DNA from: Mycobacterium sp. 852002-51057_SCH5723018
GTDB lineage: Bacteria > Actinomycetota > Actinomycetes > Mycobacteriales > Mycobacteriaceae
Direction: 5' to 3'
NCBI RefSeq assembly: GCF_001667035.1
Contig: NZ_LZIR01000024.1
Span: forward strand, 1-52,786
DNA length: 52,786 bases
Position 1 is the stretch's first letter; every line of letters begins with the position of its first letter. Under the pieces are notes generated by a model, which was given only the letters and a program-made list of their open reading frames with translations, ran no database searches and was not told where the DNA came from. Of the stretch, positions 1-8,916 are shown piece by piece. A program made the position numbers and the translations under genes.

Positions 1-312
1 GTCGATGACCAGCATGACGACCGCACGGTTCAACGGGATCCGGATGTCGGACGTCGGGCCCGCCATCGCGGTGGTCAGCAGCACCAGCGACACCGCGAGC
101 AGGATCGTCGGCACGTGCCGCCAGCGGCCCGAGCGCAGCGGCGCGACCCGCTCCAGCACCTCCATGTTGGCGAACCGCAGCACCCGCCGGCGGCGGGCGA
201 ACTGCACCGCGACGTAGATGCCGATCACCAGCAGCACGGCCAGCAGGAACAAGAAGAACCAGGCGTTCTGGAACCCGGTCAGCGACACCGGGCCCAGCAG
301 CGGCAACTTCAT
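1..312 (-). CDS. VWA-domain membrane protein, N-terminal part (UPF0353/Rv1481-like), cut by window edge
   Basis: Open from an ATG at 312 to the window edge, giving 104 residues and no stop. The N-terminus has a hydrophobic segment at about residues 17-37 ([20 protein letters not shown]), a basic stretch RRRR, the motif [13 protein letters not shown], a second hydrophobic segment at about 68-84, and then [10 protein letters not shown]. In this family that last motif begins the VWA domain, with the metal-binding DxSxS just beyond the edge. This order matches mycobacterial Rv1481, which sits with a MoxR ATPase and a DUF58 protein. Known of the family: two N-terminal membrane segments, a VWA domain and a C-terminal helix, about 330 residues. 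Whether a MoxR partner follows cannot be seen here. The inferred role is a MoxR-associated membrane chaperone or assembly factor. Confidence 0.85.
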   Translation of the reverse strand, partial: MKLPLLGPVSLTGFQNAWFFLFLLAVLLVIGIYVAVQFARRRRVLRFANMEVLERVAPLRSGRWRHVPTILLAVSLVLLTTAMAGPTSDIRIPLNRAVVMLVID

Positions 313-350
313 GTCCAGCCACACTATTCGTCAAACGTCGACGGTGCATT

Positions 351-369
351 GGGGCGGCCCGGCCGCCCC
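351..369 (-). terminator. GC hairpin after the cupin gene
   Basis: GGGGCGGCC, one base, then GGCCGCCCC: a perfect 9-bp inverted repeat 13 bp beyond the cupin stop codon and upstream of the VWA gene. There is no U-tract, as is usual for mycobacterial hairpin terminators. It could separate the two same-strand genes transcriptionally. Confidence 0.5.
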
Positions 370-381
370 GAACGAGCCGGG

Positions 382-1413
382 TCAGCCGGCGGCGAGGTCC
401 CGGCGCTGGGTGAACTTGATGTCGAGGCTGCGCAGGTGGGTTTGCAGGCCGGCGTCCTGGACGGGGATCAGGTGGGCGGGCTGGTCGCTCTCGTTGTAGT
501 GGGCGTGCCACATGCCCGGCGGGGTGGTGAAGGCGCCGCCGGCCTGCCAGTCCACCCGGATCGGGTCGACGATGTCGCCGCGCTCGTCCAGGCGAGTCCC
601 CAGCATCGTGTAGCAGCCGCGGGGCGGGGCGTCGAGGATGAGGTCCAGCGCGACCGACTGGTGCCGGTGTGGGCGCTGCTCCTGATGCGGCGGAAGGACA
701 CCGAGCATCGCCCACAGCACGTGGGTGATGGTCAGCGTCTGCTCCTGGTCGGCGTTGGCCAGGAGCACGCTGACGCGGCTCTTCTCGTTGGCCCCGGGCC
801 GGGCGGCGATCTCCTCCAGCTTGGCCACCGCATCGGCGCGGCGGAACTTGGTGGCGCGGAAGCGCGGCCGGGTCGCCTCGGCGCCCAGGTAGCGCAGCAG
901 CGGCTCGTCGTGCACCCAGTACATGGCCGTCTCGGCGTCGGCGTAGAACACCGAGCGCATTCCGGCGGGCAGGGTCACGAAGTCGCCCTTTTCCCACGTG
1001 ATCAGCCGACCGTTGACGGCCGCGTAGCCCCGGCCGTAGAGCACGTAGAACAACTGCGAGGTGGCGTTGGGGCTGGTGCCGACGTGCTCGCCCGCACGAA
1101 TGCGCACGAAGTTGGCCAAGAGCGCGGGGCTGGTTGCCGGGCCGGTGATGCCCAGGTCCGCGGACAGATCCAGCGGGACGACGCCGGTCGGCGCGTCCAG
1201 GTACAGCTCGGGACCGAACTGCTTGATCGGGACCTGTGGCGCGTGGCCGGAGCCGATGGGGTTGGCGGCCTTCGAGTACTCGAAGTAGCGGGCGTCATCG
1301 GCCCACTCTTCAAACCGGCCCTCGAAGCCGTACTCGGCCACGTTGGTCGGCGGCGCGGGAACCGTTGGGTCCAAGTCGGGGGTTAGTGACTGCGTCTCGT
1401 GTGCGATGGACAT
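382..1413 (-). CDS. Cupin-domain protein, gentisate 1,2-dioxygenase-like
   Basis: 343 residues from an ATG at 1413, preceded by AGGAAGG at a good distance. The open frame extends further upstream, but that part overlaps the promoter. The protein looks bicupin. The N-terminal half contains GEHVGTSPNATSQLFYVLYG and a GDFVTLPAG turn. The C-terminal half contains PHRHQSVALDL, a His-X-His cupin metal-binding motif, followed by TTPPGMWHAHYNES. The length and two-cupin plan fit gentisate or hydroxynaphthoate 1,2-dioxygenase relatives, Fe(II) enzymes that open aromatic rings. Only the second cupin shows an obvious HxH, which also fits that family. No aromatic-catabolism neighbours are present, so the substrate is unknown. 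It has its own promoter and a downstream hairpin, so it is probably monocistronic. Confidence 0.75.
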   Translation of the reverse strand: MSIAHETQSLTPDLDPTVPAPPTNVAEYGFEGRFEEWADDARYFEYSKAANPIGSGHAPQVPIKQFGPELYLDAPTGVVPLDLSADLGITGPATSPALLANFVRIRAGEHVGTSPNATSQLFYVLYGRGYAAVNGRLITWEKGDFVTLPAGMRSVFYADAETAMYWVHDEPLLRYLGAEATRPRFRATKFRRADAVAKLEEIAARPGANEKSRVSVLLANADQEQTLTITHVLWAMLGVLPPHQEQRPHRHQSVALDLILDAPPRGCYTMLGTRLDERGDIVDPIRVDWQAGGAFTTPPGMWHAHYNESDQPAHLIPVQDAGLQTHLRSLDIKFTQRRDLAAG

Positions 1414-1443
1414 TCCAGCGCCTTCCTCATCGGGTGTGTCTTG

Positions 1444-1479
1444 CATTTCAAATGTATCTATCTTGTATCTCAGTGTCAA
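1444..1479 (-). promoter_or_regulatory. Consensus SigA-type promoter with candidate operators for the cupin gene
   Basis: Read on the minus strand: TTGACA (1479-1474), a 17-bp spacer, then TACATT (1456-1451), an almost ideal housekeeping promoter. On the plus strand the spacer and -10 hold a direct repeat TGTATCT (1453-1459 and 1464-1470), spaced 11 bp, about one helical turn. The interrupted palindrome CATTT-C-AAATG (1444-1454) overlaps the -10 and the predicted start point. A promoter this strong covered by repeats suggests it is normally held off by a repressor. That is an inference. Confidence 0.6.
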
Positions 1480-1626
1480 CCCCCGGTTCGGCAAGCTGCG
1501 CCGGACCGCCAGACGTGATCCTGTCCGGCCCAACGGCCCGACGAATTGTGTTACAAGCCCGTTGATTCGGGGAACCCGCGTACCAGACGGTGCCCACACG
1601 GGGCGTCGCTACGAACGGGAGCAGCA

Positions 1627-1911
1627 ATGATTGGATCAATAATCCTCGCCATCATCGTGGGCGCGGTCATCGGTGTGGTGGCACGCCTGGTCATGCCGGG
1701 CAAGCAAAACGTCGGCATGATCATGACGGTCGTGCTCGGGGCCGTGGGTGGCCTGATCGGCTCGGCGGTGGCCAGCCAGTTCGGCTACCACAACGCCAAT
1801 GGCGGAATCGCTTGGATTCCGTTCTTCATCGGCGTCGCCGCCGCGATCGTCCTGATCGCGATCTACGAAGCCGTGACCGGGCGTCGCACCGGTCACAGGC
1901 TGACCCGGTAG
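1627..1911 (+). CDS. GlsB/YeaQ/YmgE-family small membrane protein
   Basis: 94 residues, ATG at 1627 with GGGAG 6-7 bases upstream. It has three hydrophobic segments (about residues 2-23, 31-50 and 62-82), glycine-rich helices and a short basic tail. The pattern GxVxGxxARLxMPGK in the first loop is typical of the transglycosylase-associated / GlsB stress-response membrane family (PF04226). These are inner-membrane proteins often induced by acid or envelope stress, and their biochemical activity is unknown. The gene is divergent from the cupin gene and convergent with add. A strong hairpin follows its stop. Confidence 0.85.
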   Translation: MIGSIILAIIVGAVIGVVARLVMPGKQNVGMIMTVVLGAVGGLIGSAVASQFGYHNANGGIAWIPFFIGVAAAIVLIAIYEAVTGRRTGHRLTR

Positions 1912-1920
1912 CCCAACGGC

Positions 1921-1953
1921 CAAGCTCGCCGCCGCTCAGCGGCGGCGAGCTTG
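1921..1953. terminator. Bidirectional hairpin terminator between glsB-like gene and add
   Basis: Perfect 15-bp inverted repeat with a 3-base loop: left arm 1921-1935 (CAAGCTCGCCGCCGC), loop TCA, right arm 1939-1953. It occupies nearly the whole 47-bp gap between two convergent genes, so it can serve both strands. Confidence 0.8.
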
Positions 1954-1958
1954 CCGCG

Positions 1959-3047
1959 CTAGCCGATCAGCACCGCATACCGCGGCTTGATCACCTCGTC
2001 GATGATCGCCAGCCGCTCGTCGAACGGGATGAACGCCGACTTCATCGCGTTGATGGTGAACCGCTCCAGATCGCTCCAGCCGTAACCGAAAGCCTCGACC
2101 AGTCGGTGCATTTCGAGGCTCATCGTGGTGTCGCTCATCAGCCGGTTGTCGGTGTTGACGGTGACGCGGAACCGGGCCCGCGCCAACAGATCGAACGGGT
2201 GGTCGGCGATGCTTTTGACCGCCCCGGTCTGGACGTTGGAGCTCGGGCACAGCTCCAGTGGAATTCGCTTGTCCCGCAGGATCGATGCCAGCCTGCCCAA
2301 CCGGACTCCCCCGTCATCGAGGACGTCGATGTCGTCGACGATGCGTACCCCGTGACCCAGCCGGTCGGCACCACAGAACGCGATCGCCTCGTGGATGGAC
2401 GGCAGCCCGAACGCCTCGCCGGCATGAATCGTGAAGCGCGCGTTGTGGTCTCGCATGTACTCGAAGGCGTCGAGGTGCCGCGTCGGCGGGTTGCCCGCCT
2501 CGGCGCCGGCGATGTCGAATCCCACCACGCCCTTGTCGCGGAAGCGGATCGCCAGCTCGGCGATCTCCCGCGACACCGCGGCGTGTCGCATGGCGGTGAC
2601 CAACAGCCGCACCTTGATGGGCCGGCCCTCGGCGGCGCAGGCCTTCTCCCCGGCGGCAAAACCGTCCAGCACGGAATCGACGATCTCGTCGAAGGACAGC
2701 CCGCGGTCGATATGCAGCTCGGGGGCGAACCGCACCTCGGCGTAGACGACCGCGTCGGCGGCCAGGTCCTCGACGCACTCGTAGGCGACCCGGTAGAGCG
2801 CGTCGGGCGTCTGCATCACCGCGACGGTGTGGGAAAACGGCTCCAGATAGCGCTCCAGCGAGCCGCTGTGCGAGCGGGTGCGAAACCACGTCGCCAGGTG
2901 GTCGGTGTCGGTGGCGGGCAGCCCGTCGTAGCCGGTCTGGGCGGCGATGTCGATCACCGTCGCCGGGCGCAGCCCGCCGTCGAGGTGGTCGTGCAGCAGC
3001 GCCTTGGGGGCCTTTTTGATCTGGTCTAGCGCCAGTGGTGTCGTCAC
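1959..3047 (-). CDS. add: Adenosine deaminase
   Basis: 362 residues, GTG start at 3047 overlapping the deoA stop (GTGA, 4 bp), so translation is coupled. It hydrolyses adenosine and deoxyadenosine to inosine forms in the cytoplasm. The metal and catalytic residues of the family are in place: HDHLDG (His19, His21), HAGEAFG (His208 and catalytic Glu211), GHGVRI (His232) and [11 protein letters not shown] (Asp300). The substrate loop [13 protein letters not shown] is also present. Length and sequence match mycobacterial Add (Rv3313c). It is the last gene of cdd-deoA-add, so pyrimidine and purine nucleoside salvage are co-transcribed. Confidence 0.97.
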   Translation of the reverse strand: MTTPLALDQIKKAPKALLHDHLDGGLRPATVIDIAAQTGYDGLPATDTDHLATWFRTRSHSGSLERYLEPFSHTVAVMQTPDALYRVAYECVEDLAADAVVYAEVRFAPELHIDRGLSFDEIVDSVLDGFAAGEKACAAEGRPIKVRLLVTAMRHAAVSREIAELAIRFRDKGVVGFDIAGAEAGNPPTRHLDAFEYMRDHNARFTIHAGEAFGLPSIHEAIAFCGADRLGHGVRIVDDIDVLDDGGVRLGRLASILRDKRIPLELCPSSNVQTGAVKSIADHPFDLLARARFRVTVNTDNRLMSDTTMSLEMHRLVEAFGYGWSDLERFTINAMKSAFIPFDERLAIIDEVIKPRYAVLIG

Positions 3048-4345
3048 GTGGTGATCCGATCGATGATCAGCGGCCTAGAAACCGGTGCGGTGTCGCCGAC
3101 GCTCCAGGCGCCGTCCAGCTCGGCCAGCGCGGCGCCGAAGCGTTCGGGCGTATCGGTGTAGAGGGTGAACACCGGCTCACCGGCGGTGACGGGCTCCCCC
3201 GGCCGGCGGTGGATCGAGATCCCGGCGCCCGCCTGCACCGGTTCGCCCGGACGGGACCTGCCCGCGCCGAGCCGCCAAGCCGCCAGCCCCACCGCCATCG
3301 CGTCGATATCGCCCATTGTGCCGCCCCGGTGCGCGGTCACGGTCTCGGAACACGAACCGATCGGCAACGGGACCGAAAGATCCCCGCCCTGGGCCGCGAC
3401 CAGCCGGCGAAATCGGTCCATCGCGGTGCCGTCGCGCAGCGCCCCGGCGGGGTCGCGGTCGTCGATGCCGGCGAGCTGCAGCATCTCGCAGGCCAGCCGC
3501 ACGGTCAGCTCCACCAGGTCGGGCGGCCCGCCGCCGGCCAGCACCTCAAGCGCCTCGGCGACCTCGATCGCGTTGCCGACGGCCGCGCCCAGCGGGGCGC
3601 TCATGTCGGTCAGCAGCGCGTGGGTGGGCACCGAGTGGGCGGCGCCGAGCTCGACCATGGTGTGCGCCAGTTCGCGGCATTGCGCCTCGGACTCCAGCAG
3701 CGCCCCCGAGCCGACCTTGACGTCGAGGACGATCGCGCCGACCCCTTCGGCGAGCTTCTTGCTCATCACCGAGCTGGCGATCAGCGGCAGCGACTCGACC
3801 GTCGCGGTGATGTCGCGCAGCGCGTAAAGCTTCTTGTCGGCCGGCGCCAACCGGCCGGCGGCGAATATCGCCGCGCCGACGTCGGACAGCTGGTCGCGCA
3901 CCTGCCGGTCGGACAGGTCCGCGGTGAAGCCGGGGATGGATTCCAGCTTGTCCAGGGTGCCGCCGGTATGCCCGAGCCCGCGGCCCGACGCCTTGGGCAC
4001 CGCGGCACCGCACGCGGCGACGACGGGCACCAACGCGAGCGTGGTCTTGTCTCCGACGCCGCCGGTGGAGTGCTTGTCCACCGTCGCCAGCGGCTTGCCG
4101 CCGCGGCGCAGGCCGGTGAAATCCAAGCGTTCGCCCGACGCCACCGTCGCCGCCGTCCACCGGGCGATCTCGCCGCGGTCCATGCCGCGCCACACGATCG
4201 CCATCAACAGCGCCGCCATCTGTTCGTCGGCGACCCGGCCGCCGGTGTACGCGTCGATCACCCAGTCGATGGCGGCGTCGGACAACCGGTGGCCGTCGCG
4301 TTTGGTCCTGATCACCATCGGCGCGTCGAATGCGAAGTCGGTCAA
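3044..4345 (-). CDS. deoA: Thymidine phosphorylase
   Basis: Phosphorolyses thymidine and deoxyuridine to the base plus deoxyribose-1-phosphate. The chosen start is TTG at 4345. It overlaps the cdd stop as TTGA and places the conserved N-terminus [16 protein letters not shown] as in M. tuberculosis Rv3314c. This gives 433 residues; a longer open frame upstream only runs through cdd. Residues 91-100 are [10 protein letters not shown], the phosphate-binding loop. The family signature [16 protein letters not shown] lies at about 121-136 and KKLAEG near 190. The C-terminal domain ends with the usual GEPV repeats. It forms 4-bp overlaps with both neighbours. Confidence 0.95.
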   Translation of the reverse strand: MTDFAFDAPMVIRTKRDGHRLSDAAIDWVIDAYTGGRVADEQMAALLMAIVWRGMDRGEIARWTAATVASGERLDFTGLRRGGKPLATVDKHSTGGVGDKTTLALVPVVAACGAAVPKASGRGLGHTGGTLDKLESIPGFTADLSDRQVRDQLSDVGAAIFAAGRLAPADKKLYALRDITATVESLPLIASSVMSKKLAEGVGAIVLDVKVGSGALLESEAQCRELAHTMVELGAAHSVPTHALLTDMSAPLGAAVGNAIEVAEALEVLAGGGPPDLVELTVRLACEMLQLAGIDDRDPAGALRDGTAMDRFRRLVAAQGGDLSVPLPIGSCSETVTAHRGGTMGDIDAMAVGLAAWRLGAGRSRPGEPVQAGAGISIHRRPGEPVTAGEPVFTLYTDTPERFGAALAELDGAWSVGDTAPVSRPLIIDRITT

Positions 4346-4740
4346 CTTGGTTCCCGTGGCAGGTCGGCCCCGAAGGCATCGGGCAGCAGCTGACCCAGCC
4401 GGCGCGGCCCGGCCGGATGGTCGATGAGCAGCTCGGGGCCGCCGTGTTCCAGCAGCACCTGACGGCATCGACCGCATGGCATCAGCGGGGATCCTTGCGC
4501 GTCTACGCACGCCAGCGCGATCAGCCGGCCCCCGCCGGTCGCATGTAGGGCGCAAACCACACCGCACTCGGCACAGAGACCAAGGCCATATGAGACGTTC
4601 TCCACATTGCAGCCGGTCACCACGCGGCCGTCGTCCGCCACCGCGGCAGCTCCCACCGCGAACTTGGAGTACGGCGCATACGCTCCCGCTGCCGCGTGGA
4701 TTGCCTTGTCCCGCAGCGCATTCCAATCGACATCAGGCAT
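4342..4740 (-). CDS. cdd: Cytidine deaminase
   Basis: 132 residues, ATG at 4740, the normal size for the small tetrameric Zn cytidine deaminases. Converts cytidine and deoxycytidine to uridine forms. Zinc ligands and the catalytic acid are visible: CAEC (Cys56, Glu58) and PCGRC (Cys89, Cys92). NVENVSYGLGLCAE is the usual substrate-binding lead-in. It is the first gene of the salvage operon and is divergent from sdhC across a 159-bp promoter region. Confidence 0.96.
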   Translation of the reverse strand: MPDVDWNALRDKAIHAAAGAYAPYSKFAVGAAAVADDGRVVTGCNVENVSYGLGLCAECGVVCALHATGGGRLIALACVDAQGSPLMPCGRCRQVLLEHGGPELLIDHPAGPRRLGQLLPDAFGADLPREPS

Positions 4741-4899
4741 CTCGCACCCCCGCTCACCGATGGGCCGACTCGAGCGAACACCCTACCTGTGACACGAACT
4801 TCGCCCGGCGACTGTTGGGCACGGCCCGCTACCTGGCAGGGTTAGGCTGGACTGCCCGACTCGAGTGCGTTTGACGTCCAAGAAGGCGGTGAGGACTGG
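4741..4899. promoter_or_regulatory. Divergent promoter region cdd / sdhC
   Basis: Holds the promoters for two operons. On the minus strand TAGGGT (4785-4780) is a plausible -10 for cdd. On the plus strand TAGGCT (4843-4848) is a weak -10 candidate for sdh; no convincing -35 is seen for either. The decamer CCGACTCGAG occurs twice, at 4765-4774 and 4856-4865, one copy near each gene. It contains the palindrome CTCGAG and may be a shared binding site. Confidence 0.4.
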
Positions 4900-5340
4900 G
4901 TGACTACGCAGGCAACCGCGGATCCGGCTGCATCCCAGCAAGCATCCGCGAAGACGCGCAAGCGGCGCCCACCCCGGACCCTGTACCGGGGGGACCCCGG
5001 TATGTGGTCGTGGGTGTTGCATCGGATCAGCGGCGCGACGATCTTCTTCTTCCTGTTCGTCCACGTCCTGGACGCCGCGATGCTGCGGGTGAGCCCGCAG
5101 ACCTATAACGCGGTGATCCACGACTACCAGACCCCGATCGTCGGCCTGATGGAATACGGCCTGGTCGCCGCGGTGCTGTTCCACGGGCTCAACGGGATCC
5201 GGATCATCCTGATCGACTTCTGGTCCGAGGGCCCCCGCCACCAGCGGCTGATGTTCTGGGTCGTCGGCATCGTCTTTTTGCTGCTCATGGTTCCGGCCGG
5301 CGTGGTGGCCGCCATCCACATGATGGAGCACATCCGATGA
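4900..5340 (+). CDS. sdhC: Succinate dehydrogenase cytochrome b556 subunit
   Basis: Membrane anchor of complex II. GTG at 4900 gives 146 residues. An internal ATG at 5002, after GGGGGGA, would give 112 residues starting MWSWVLHRISGA, the length annotated for M. tuberculosis Rv3316. Both are possible; the longer one adds a basic, low-complexity N-terminus. Three hydrophobic helices follow (about 48-68, 83-105 and 116-138). HRISGA, the helix I motif for quinone/haem contact, and LFHGLNGIR are family hallmarks. sdhD overlaps by 4 bp (ATGA). Confidence 0.93.
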   Translation: MTTQATADPAASQQASAKTRKRRPPRTLYRGDPGMWSWVLHRISGATIFFFLFVHVLDAAMLRVSPQTYNAVIHDYQTPIVGLMEYGLVAAVLFHGLNGIRIILIDFWSEGPRHQRLMFWVVGIVFLLLMVPAGVVAAIHMMEHIR

Positions 5341-5804
5341 CCAGCCCCGATCTTCAGCTTGGGCGCGGCCAGGTCGCGCCGGTGCGGCAGCGCTTCCACG
5401 ACCGCCCCGCCAGCCTGGACAATCCCCGCTCGCCACGGCGCCGCGCCGGCATCCCGAACTTCGAGAAGTTCGCGTGGCTGTTCATGCGGTTTTCCGGGGT
5501 GGCGCTGGTGTTCCTGGCGGTCGGGCACCTGTTCATCATGCTGATGTGGGACAACGGCGTGTACCGCATCGACTTCAACTACGTGGCGCAGCGCTGGGCG
5601 TCGCCGTTCTGGCAGTTCTGGGATTTGGCGCTGCTGTGGCTGGCGCAGCTGCACGGCGGCAACGGCCTGCGCACCATCATCGACGACTACAGCCGCAAGG
5701 ACAGCACCCGGTTCTGGCTCAACAGTCTGCTGCTGTTGTCGATGGGGTTCACGCTGGTGTTGGGGACCTACGTGCTGGTGACGTTCGACCCCAACATTTC
5801 CTGA
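5337..5804 (+). CDS. sdhD: Succinate dehydrogenase membrane anchor subunit
   Basis: 155 residues, ATG overlapping the sdhC stop. A hydrophilic N-terminal arm of about 45 residues (ending RRRAGIPNFEKFAW) is followed by three membrane helices. LFMRFSGVALVFLAVGHLF carries the conserved His of the anchor, and AQLHGGNGLRTIIDDY matches the second subunit motif seen in mycobacterial SdhD (Rv3317). With SdhC it binds quinone (menaquinone in mycobacteria) and probably haem b. Downstream, 19 bases with a strong GGGAGG lead into sdhA. Confidence 0.93.
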   Translation: MTSPDLQLGRGQVAPVRQRFHDRPASLDNPRSPRRRAGIPNFEKFAWLFMRFSGVALVFLAVGHLFIMLMWDNGVYRIDFNYVAQRWASPFWQFWDLALLWLAQLHGGNGLRTIIDDYSRKDSTRFWLNSLLLLSMGFTLVLGTYVLVTFDPNIS

Positions 5805-5823
5805 TCGAGGGAGGCAACCCGAG

Positions 5824-7596
5824 TTGATCCAGCAACACCGTTACGACGTGGTGATCGTCGGCGCGGGCGGTGCCGGGATGCGGGCCGCCGTCGAGGCCGG
5901 GCCGCGGGTGCGCACCGCGGTGCTCACCAAGCTCTACCCCACCCGCAGCCACACCGGCGCCGCGCAGGGCGGCATGTGCGCCGCGCTGGCCAACGTCGAA
6001 GACGACAACTGGGAATGGCACACCTTCGACACCGTCAAGGGCGGCGACTACCTGGCCGACCAGGACGCCGTCGAGATCATGTGCAAGGAAGCCATCGACG
6101 CGGTGCTCGACCTGGAGAAGCTGGGGATGCCGTTCAACCGCACCCCCGAGGGCCGCATCGACCAGCGCCGTTTCGGCGGGCACACCCGCGACCACGGCAA
6201 GGCGCCCGTGCGCCGGGCCTGCTACGCCGCCGACCGCACCGGCCACATGATCCTGCAGACGCTCTACCAGAACTGCGTCAAGTACGACGTGCAGTTCTTC
6301 AACGAGTTCTACGCGCTGGACCTGGTGCTCACCCAGACCCCGAGCGGGCCGGTGGCCACCGGCGTGGTCGCCTACGAGCTGGCCACCGGCGAGATCCACG
6401 TCTTCCACGCCAAGGCCGTCGTGATCGCGACCGGCGGCTCGGGCCGCATGTACAAGACCACCTCCAACGCGCACACGCTGACCGGCGACGGCATTGGCAT
6501 CGTCTTCCGCAAGGGACTTCCGTTGGAGGACATGGAGTTTCACCAGTTTCACCCGACCGGGCTGGCCGGTCTGGGCATCCTGATCTCCGAGGCCGTGCGC
6601 GGCGAGGGCGGCCGGCTGCTCAACGGGGAGGGCGAACGCTTCATGGAGCGCTACGCCCCGACCATCGTCGACCTGGCCCCGCGCGACATCGTCGCCCGCT
6701 CGATGGTCCTCGAGGTTCTGGAGGGCCGCGGCGCGGGCCCGCACAAGGACTACGTCTACATCGACGTCCGCCACCTCGGCGAGGACGTGCTGGAGTCCAA
6801 GCTGCCCGACATCACCGAGTTCGCCCGCACCTACCTGGGCGTGGACCCGGTGCACGAGCTGGTCCCGGTCTACCCCACCTGTCACTACGTGATGGGCGGC
6901 ATCCCGACCACCGTCACCGGACAGGTGTTGCGGGACAACACGTCCACCGTCCCGGGGCTGTACGCGGCCGGGGAGTGCGCCTGCGTGTCGGTGCACGGCG
7001 CCAACCGGCTGGGCACCAACTCGCTGCTGGACATCAACGTCTTCGGCCGCCGCGCCGGCAGCGCCGCGGCCGATTACGCGCAAGGGCACGACTTCGTCGA
7101 CATGCCGCCGAACCCGGCGGAAATGGTCGTCGGCTGGGTGGGCGACATCCTTTCCGAGCACGGCAACGAGCGCGTCGCCGACATCCGCAACGCGCTGCAG
7201 CAATCGATGGACAACAATGCCGCGGTGTTCCGCACCGAGGAGACGCTGAAGCAGGCGCTCACCGACATCCATGCGTTGAAGGAACGGTATTCGCGAATTA
7301 CCGTGCACGACAAGGGAAAGCGCTTCAACAGCGACCTGCTGGAGGCCATCGAGCTGGGCTTCTTGCTGGAGTTGGCCGAGGTCACCGTGGTGGGCGCGCT
7401 GAATCGCAAGGAGTCGCGCGGCGGCCACGCCCGCGAGGACTACCCCAACCGTGACGACGTCAACTACATGCGCCACACCATGGCCTATAAGGAAATTGGG
7501 GCCGATAAGCAGGGCACCGATCTGCTGAGCGACATCGCGCTGGACTTCAAGCCCGTCGTGCAGACCCGCTACGAACCCAAGGAACGGAAGTACTGA
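5824..7596 (+). CDS. sdhA: Succinate dehydrogenase flavoprotein subunit
   Basis: 590 residues, TTG start at 5824 with GGGAGG upstream. It oxidises succinate to fumarate on the cytoplasmic face of complex II. Seen: the dinucleotide fold VVIVGAGGAGMRA at residues 9-21; SHTGAAQGG with His43, the covalent FAD attachment site; the catalytic loop RFGGHTRDHGKAPVRRACYAADRTGH; FHPTG; and HGANRLGTNSLLD near the C-terminal third. The C-terminal helical domain ends with the family motif HxAREDYPNRDD. Length is normal. The stop overlaps the sdhB start by one base (TGATG). Confidence 0.97.
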   Translation: MIQQHRYDVVIVGAGGAGMRAAVEAGPRVRTAVLTKLYPTRSHTGAAQGGMCAALANVEDDNWEWHTFDTVKGGDYLADQDAVEIMCKEAIDAVLDLEKLGMPFNRTPEGRIDQRRFGGHTRDHGKAPVRRACYAADRTGHMILQTLYQNCVKYDVQFFNEFYALDLVLTQTPSGPVATGVVAYELATGEIHVFHAKAVVIATGGSGRMYKTTSNAHTLTGDGIGIVFRKGLPLEDMEFHQFHPTGLAGLGILISEAVRGEGGRLLNGEGERFMERYAPTIVDLAPRDIVARSMVLEVLEGRGAGPHKDYVYIDVRHLGEDVLESKLPDITEFARTYLGVDPVHELVPVYPTCHYVMGGIPTTVTGQVLRDNTSTVPGLYAAGECACVSVHGANRLGTNSLLDINVFGRRAGSAAADYAQGHDFVDMPPNPAEMVVGWVGDILSEHGNERVADIRNALQQSMDNNAAVFRTEETLKQALTDIHALKERYSRITVHDKGKRFNSDLLEAIELGFLLELAEVTVVGALNRKESRGGHAREDYPNRDDVNYMRHTMAYKEIGADKQGTDLLSDIALDFKPVVQTRYEPKERKY

Positions 7597-8426
7597 TGAC
7601 CGCAGGCGACGGCCTGGAACCCCACGAGGCACCGCAGGTCCAGTCGACGCTCGAGCCTCCCTTGCCGGCGATCCCCGACGGCGCGGTGATGGTGACCGTC
7701 AAGATCGCCCGGTTCAACCCCGATCAGCCCGACGCGTTCGCGGAAACCGGTGGGTGGCAGAGCTTTCGGGTGCCGTGCCTGCCCAGCGACCGGATGCTCA
7801 ATCTGCTGATCTACATCAAGAGCTACCTGGACGGGACGCTGACCTTCCGGCGATCCTGCGCCCACGGGGTGTGCGGGTCGGACGCCATGCGCATCAACGG
7901 CGTCAACCGGCTGGCGTGCAAGGTGCTGATGCGCGACCTGCTGCCCGCTCAAAAGAAGGGGAAGCCCGGCAAGCCGCTGACCATCACGGTCGAGCCGATC
8001 CGCGGGCTGCCGGTGGAGAAGGACCTCGTCGTCGACATGGAGCCGTTCTTCGACGCCTACCGCGCGGTCAAGCCCTACCTGGTCACCACCGGCAATCCCC
8101 CGACGCGGGAACGCATCCAGAGCCCGACCGACCGTGCCCGCTACGACGACACCACCAAGTGCATCCTGTGCGCGTGCTGCACCACCAGCTGCCCGGTGTT
8201 CTGGCACGAGGGCCAGTACTACGGGCCGGCGGCGATCGTGAACGCGCACCGCTTCATCTTCGACAGCCGCGACGAGGCCGCCGCCGAGCGCCTCGACATC
8301 CTCAACGAGGTCGACGGCGTGTGGCGGTGCCGGACCACGTTCAACTGCACCGAGTCCTGCCCGCGCGGCATCGAGGTCACCAAGGCGATCCAGGAGGTCA
8401 AGCGCGCGATCATGTTCTCGCGCTGA
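7596..8426 (+). CDS. sdhB: Succinate dehydrogenase iron-sulfur subunit
   Basis: 276 residues. Passes electrons from FAD to quinone through three clusters. The [2Fe-2S] set is Cys88, Cys93, Asp96 and Cys108; an Asp in the third position is normal for this subunit type. CILCACCTTSCP (Cys191, 194, 197, 201) and CTESCPRGI near the C-terminus complete the [4Fe-4S] and [3Fe-4S] ligands. The N-terminus is some 25 residues longer than the E. coli enzyme, as in mycobacterial Rv3319. It is the last gene of the operon and ends 16 bp from a convergent hypothetical gene. Confidence 0.97.
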   Translation: MTAGDGLEPHEAPQVQSTLEPPLPAIPDGAVMVTVKIARFNPDQPDAFAETGGWQSFRVPCLPSDRMLNLLIYIKSYLDGTLTFRRSCAHGVCGSDAMRINGVNRLACKVLMRDLLPAQKKGKPGKPLTITVEPIRGLPVEKDLVVDMEPFFDAYRAVKPYLVTTGNPPTRERIQSPTDRARYDDTTKCILCACCTTSCPVFWHEGQYYGPAAIVNAHRFIFDSRDEAAAERLDILNEVDGVWRCRTTFNCTESCPRGIEVTKAIQEVKRAIMFSR

Positions 8427-8442
8427 GTGCCGGACCTGAGTT

Positions 8443-8916
8443 TCAGCCCTTGGATTCGCCGCGGCCGGTGCCCTCCACGTGCGCCGGCCCGACGCTGTCG
8501 TCGTCGCGGTCGGATTCCGGCATTTCCGAGGCGGGTTGCTCGTCGGCCGGGGACTGACTCCGGCCGCCGGGGGTATCCGACGGGCTGGCCGACTTGAAAC
8601 TGGAGTCCGCGGCGGGACCCGTCGCGCCGCCCGCGCCTTCGCTGCCGCCCGCGGCGCTCTCTTGACGTCCCTCGTACGGCGGGACCGCGCTCCCCGTGTC
8701 CTGCGGAGGCAATTCACCGGTGCCGCCGTACGTGTCCGACGCGGTCGGATCGCTCATCGGCGGGTTGGCGTCTTCGTCCACGGTTCCGACGGGGCGGTCC
8801 CCGCGGCCCTGCTCGGGGGTGTCCGAGCCGGTGTCGCGCACGCCGCCGCCCAACTGCGGATCGTCGAAATGCTCAAGCCGCGCGTTTGCTGATTCCTGTT
8901 CATTTTGAGAGGTCAT
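8443..8916 (-). CDS. Hypothetical disordered acidic protein
   Basis: 157 residues. ATG at 8916 has GAGGGTGAGGAGA just upstream, a convincing ribosome site; the open frame continues upstream without one. Composition is Gly, Ser, Pro, Asp and Glu rich with almost no hydrophobic residues, and low-complexity stretches such as AAGGSEGAGGATGP. It has no membrane segment, signal or known motif. It reads as an intrinsically disordered protein. I do not recognise it. Convergent with sdhB and monocistronic. Confidence 0.6.
   Translation of the reverse strand: MTSQNEQESANARLEHFDDPQLGGGVRDTGSDTPEQGRGDRPVGTVDEDANPPMSDPTASDTYGGTGELPPQDTGSAVPPYEGRQESAAGGSEGAGGATGPAADSSFKSASPSDTPGGRSQSPADEQPASEMPESDRDDDSVGPAHVEGTGRGESKG

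Noticed and set aside
5749..7632. Long open frame antisense to sdhA (627 codons)
   Set aside because: Sequence is an antisense shadow of a clear sdhA with every catalytic motif; long antisense frames are expected at this GC content.
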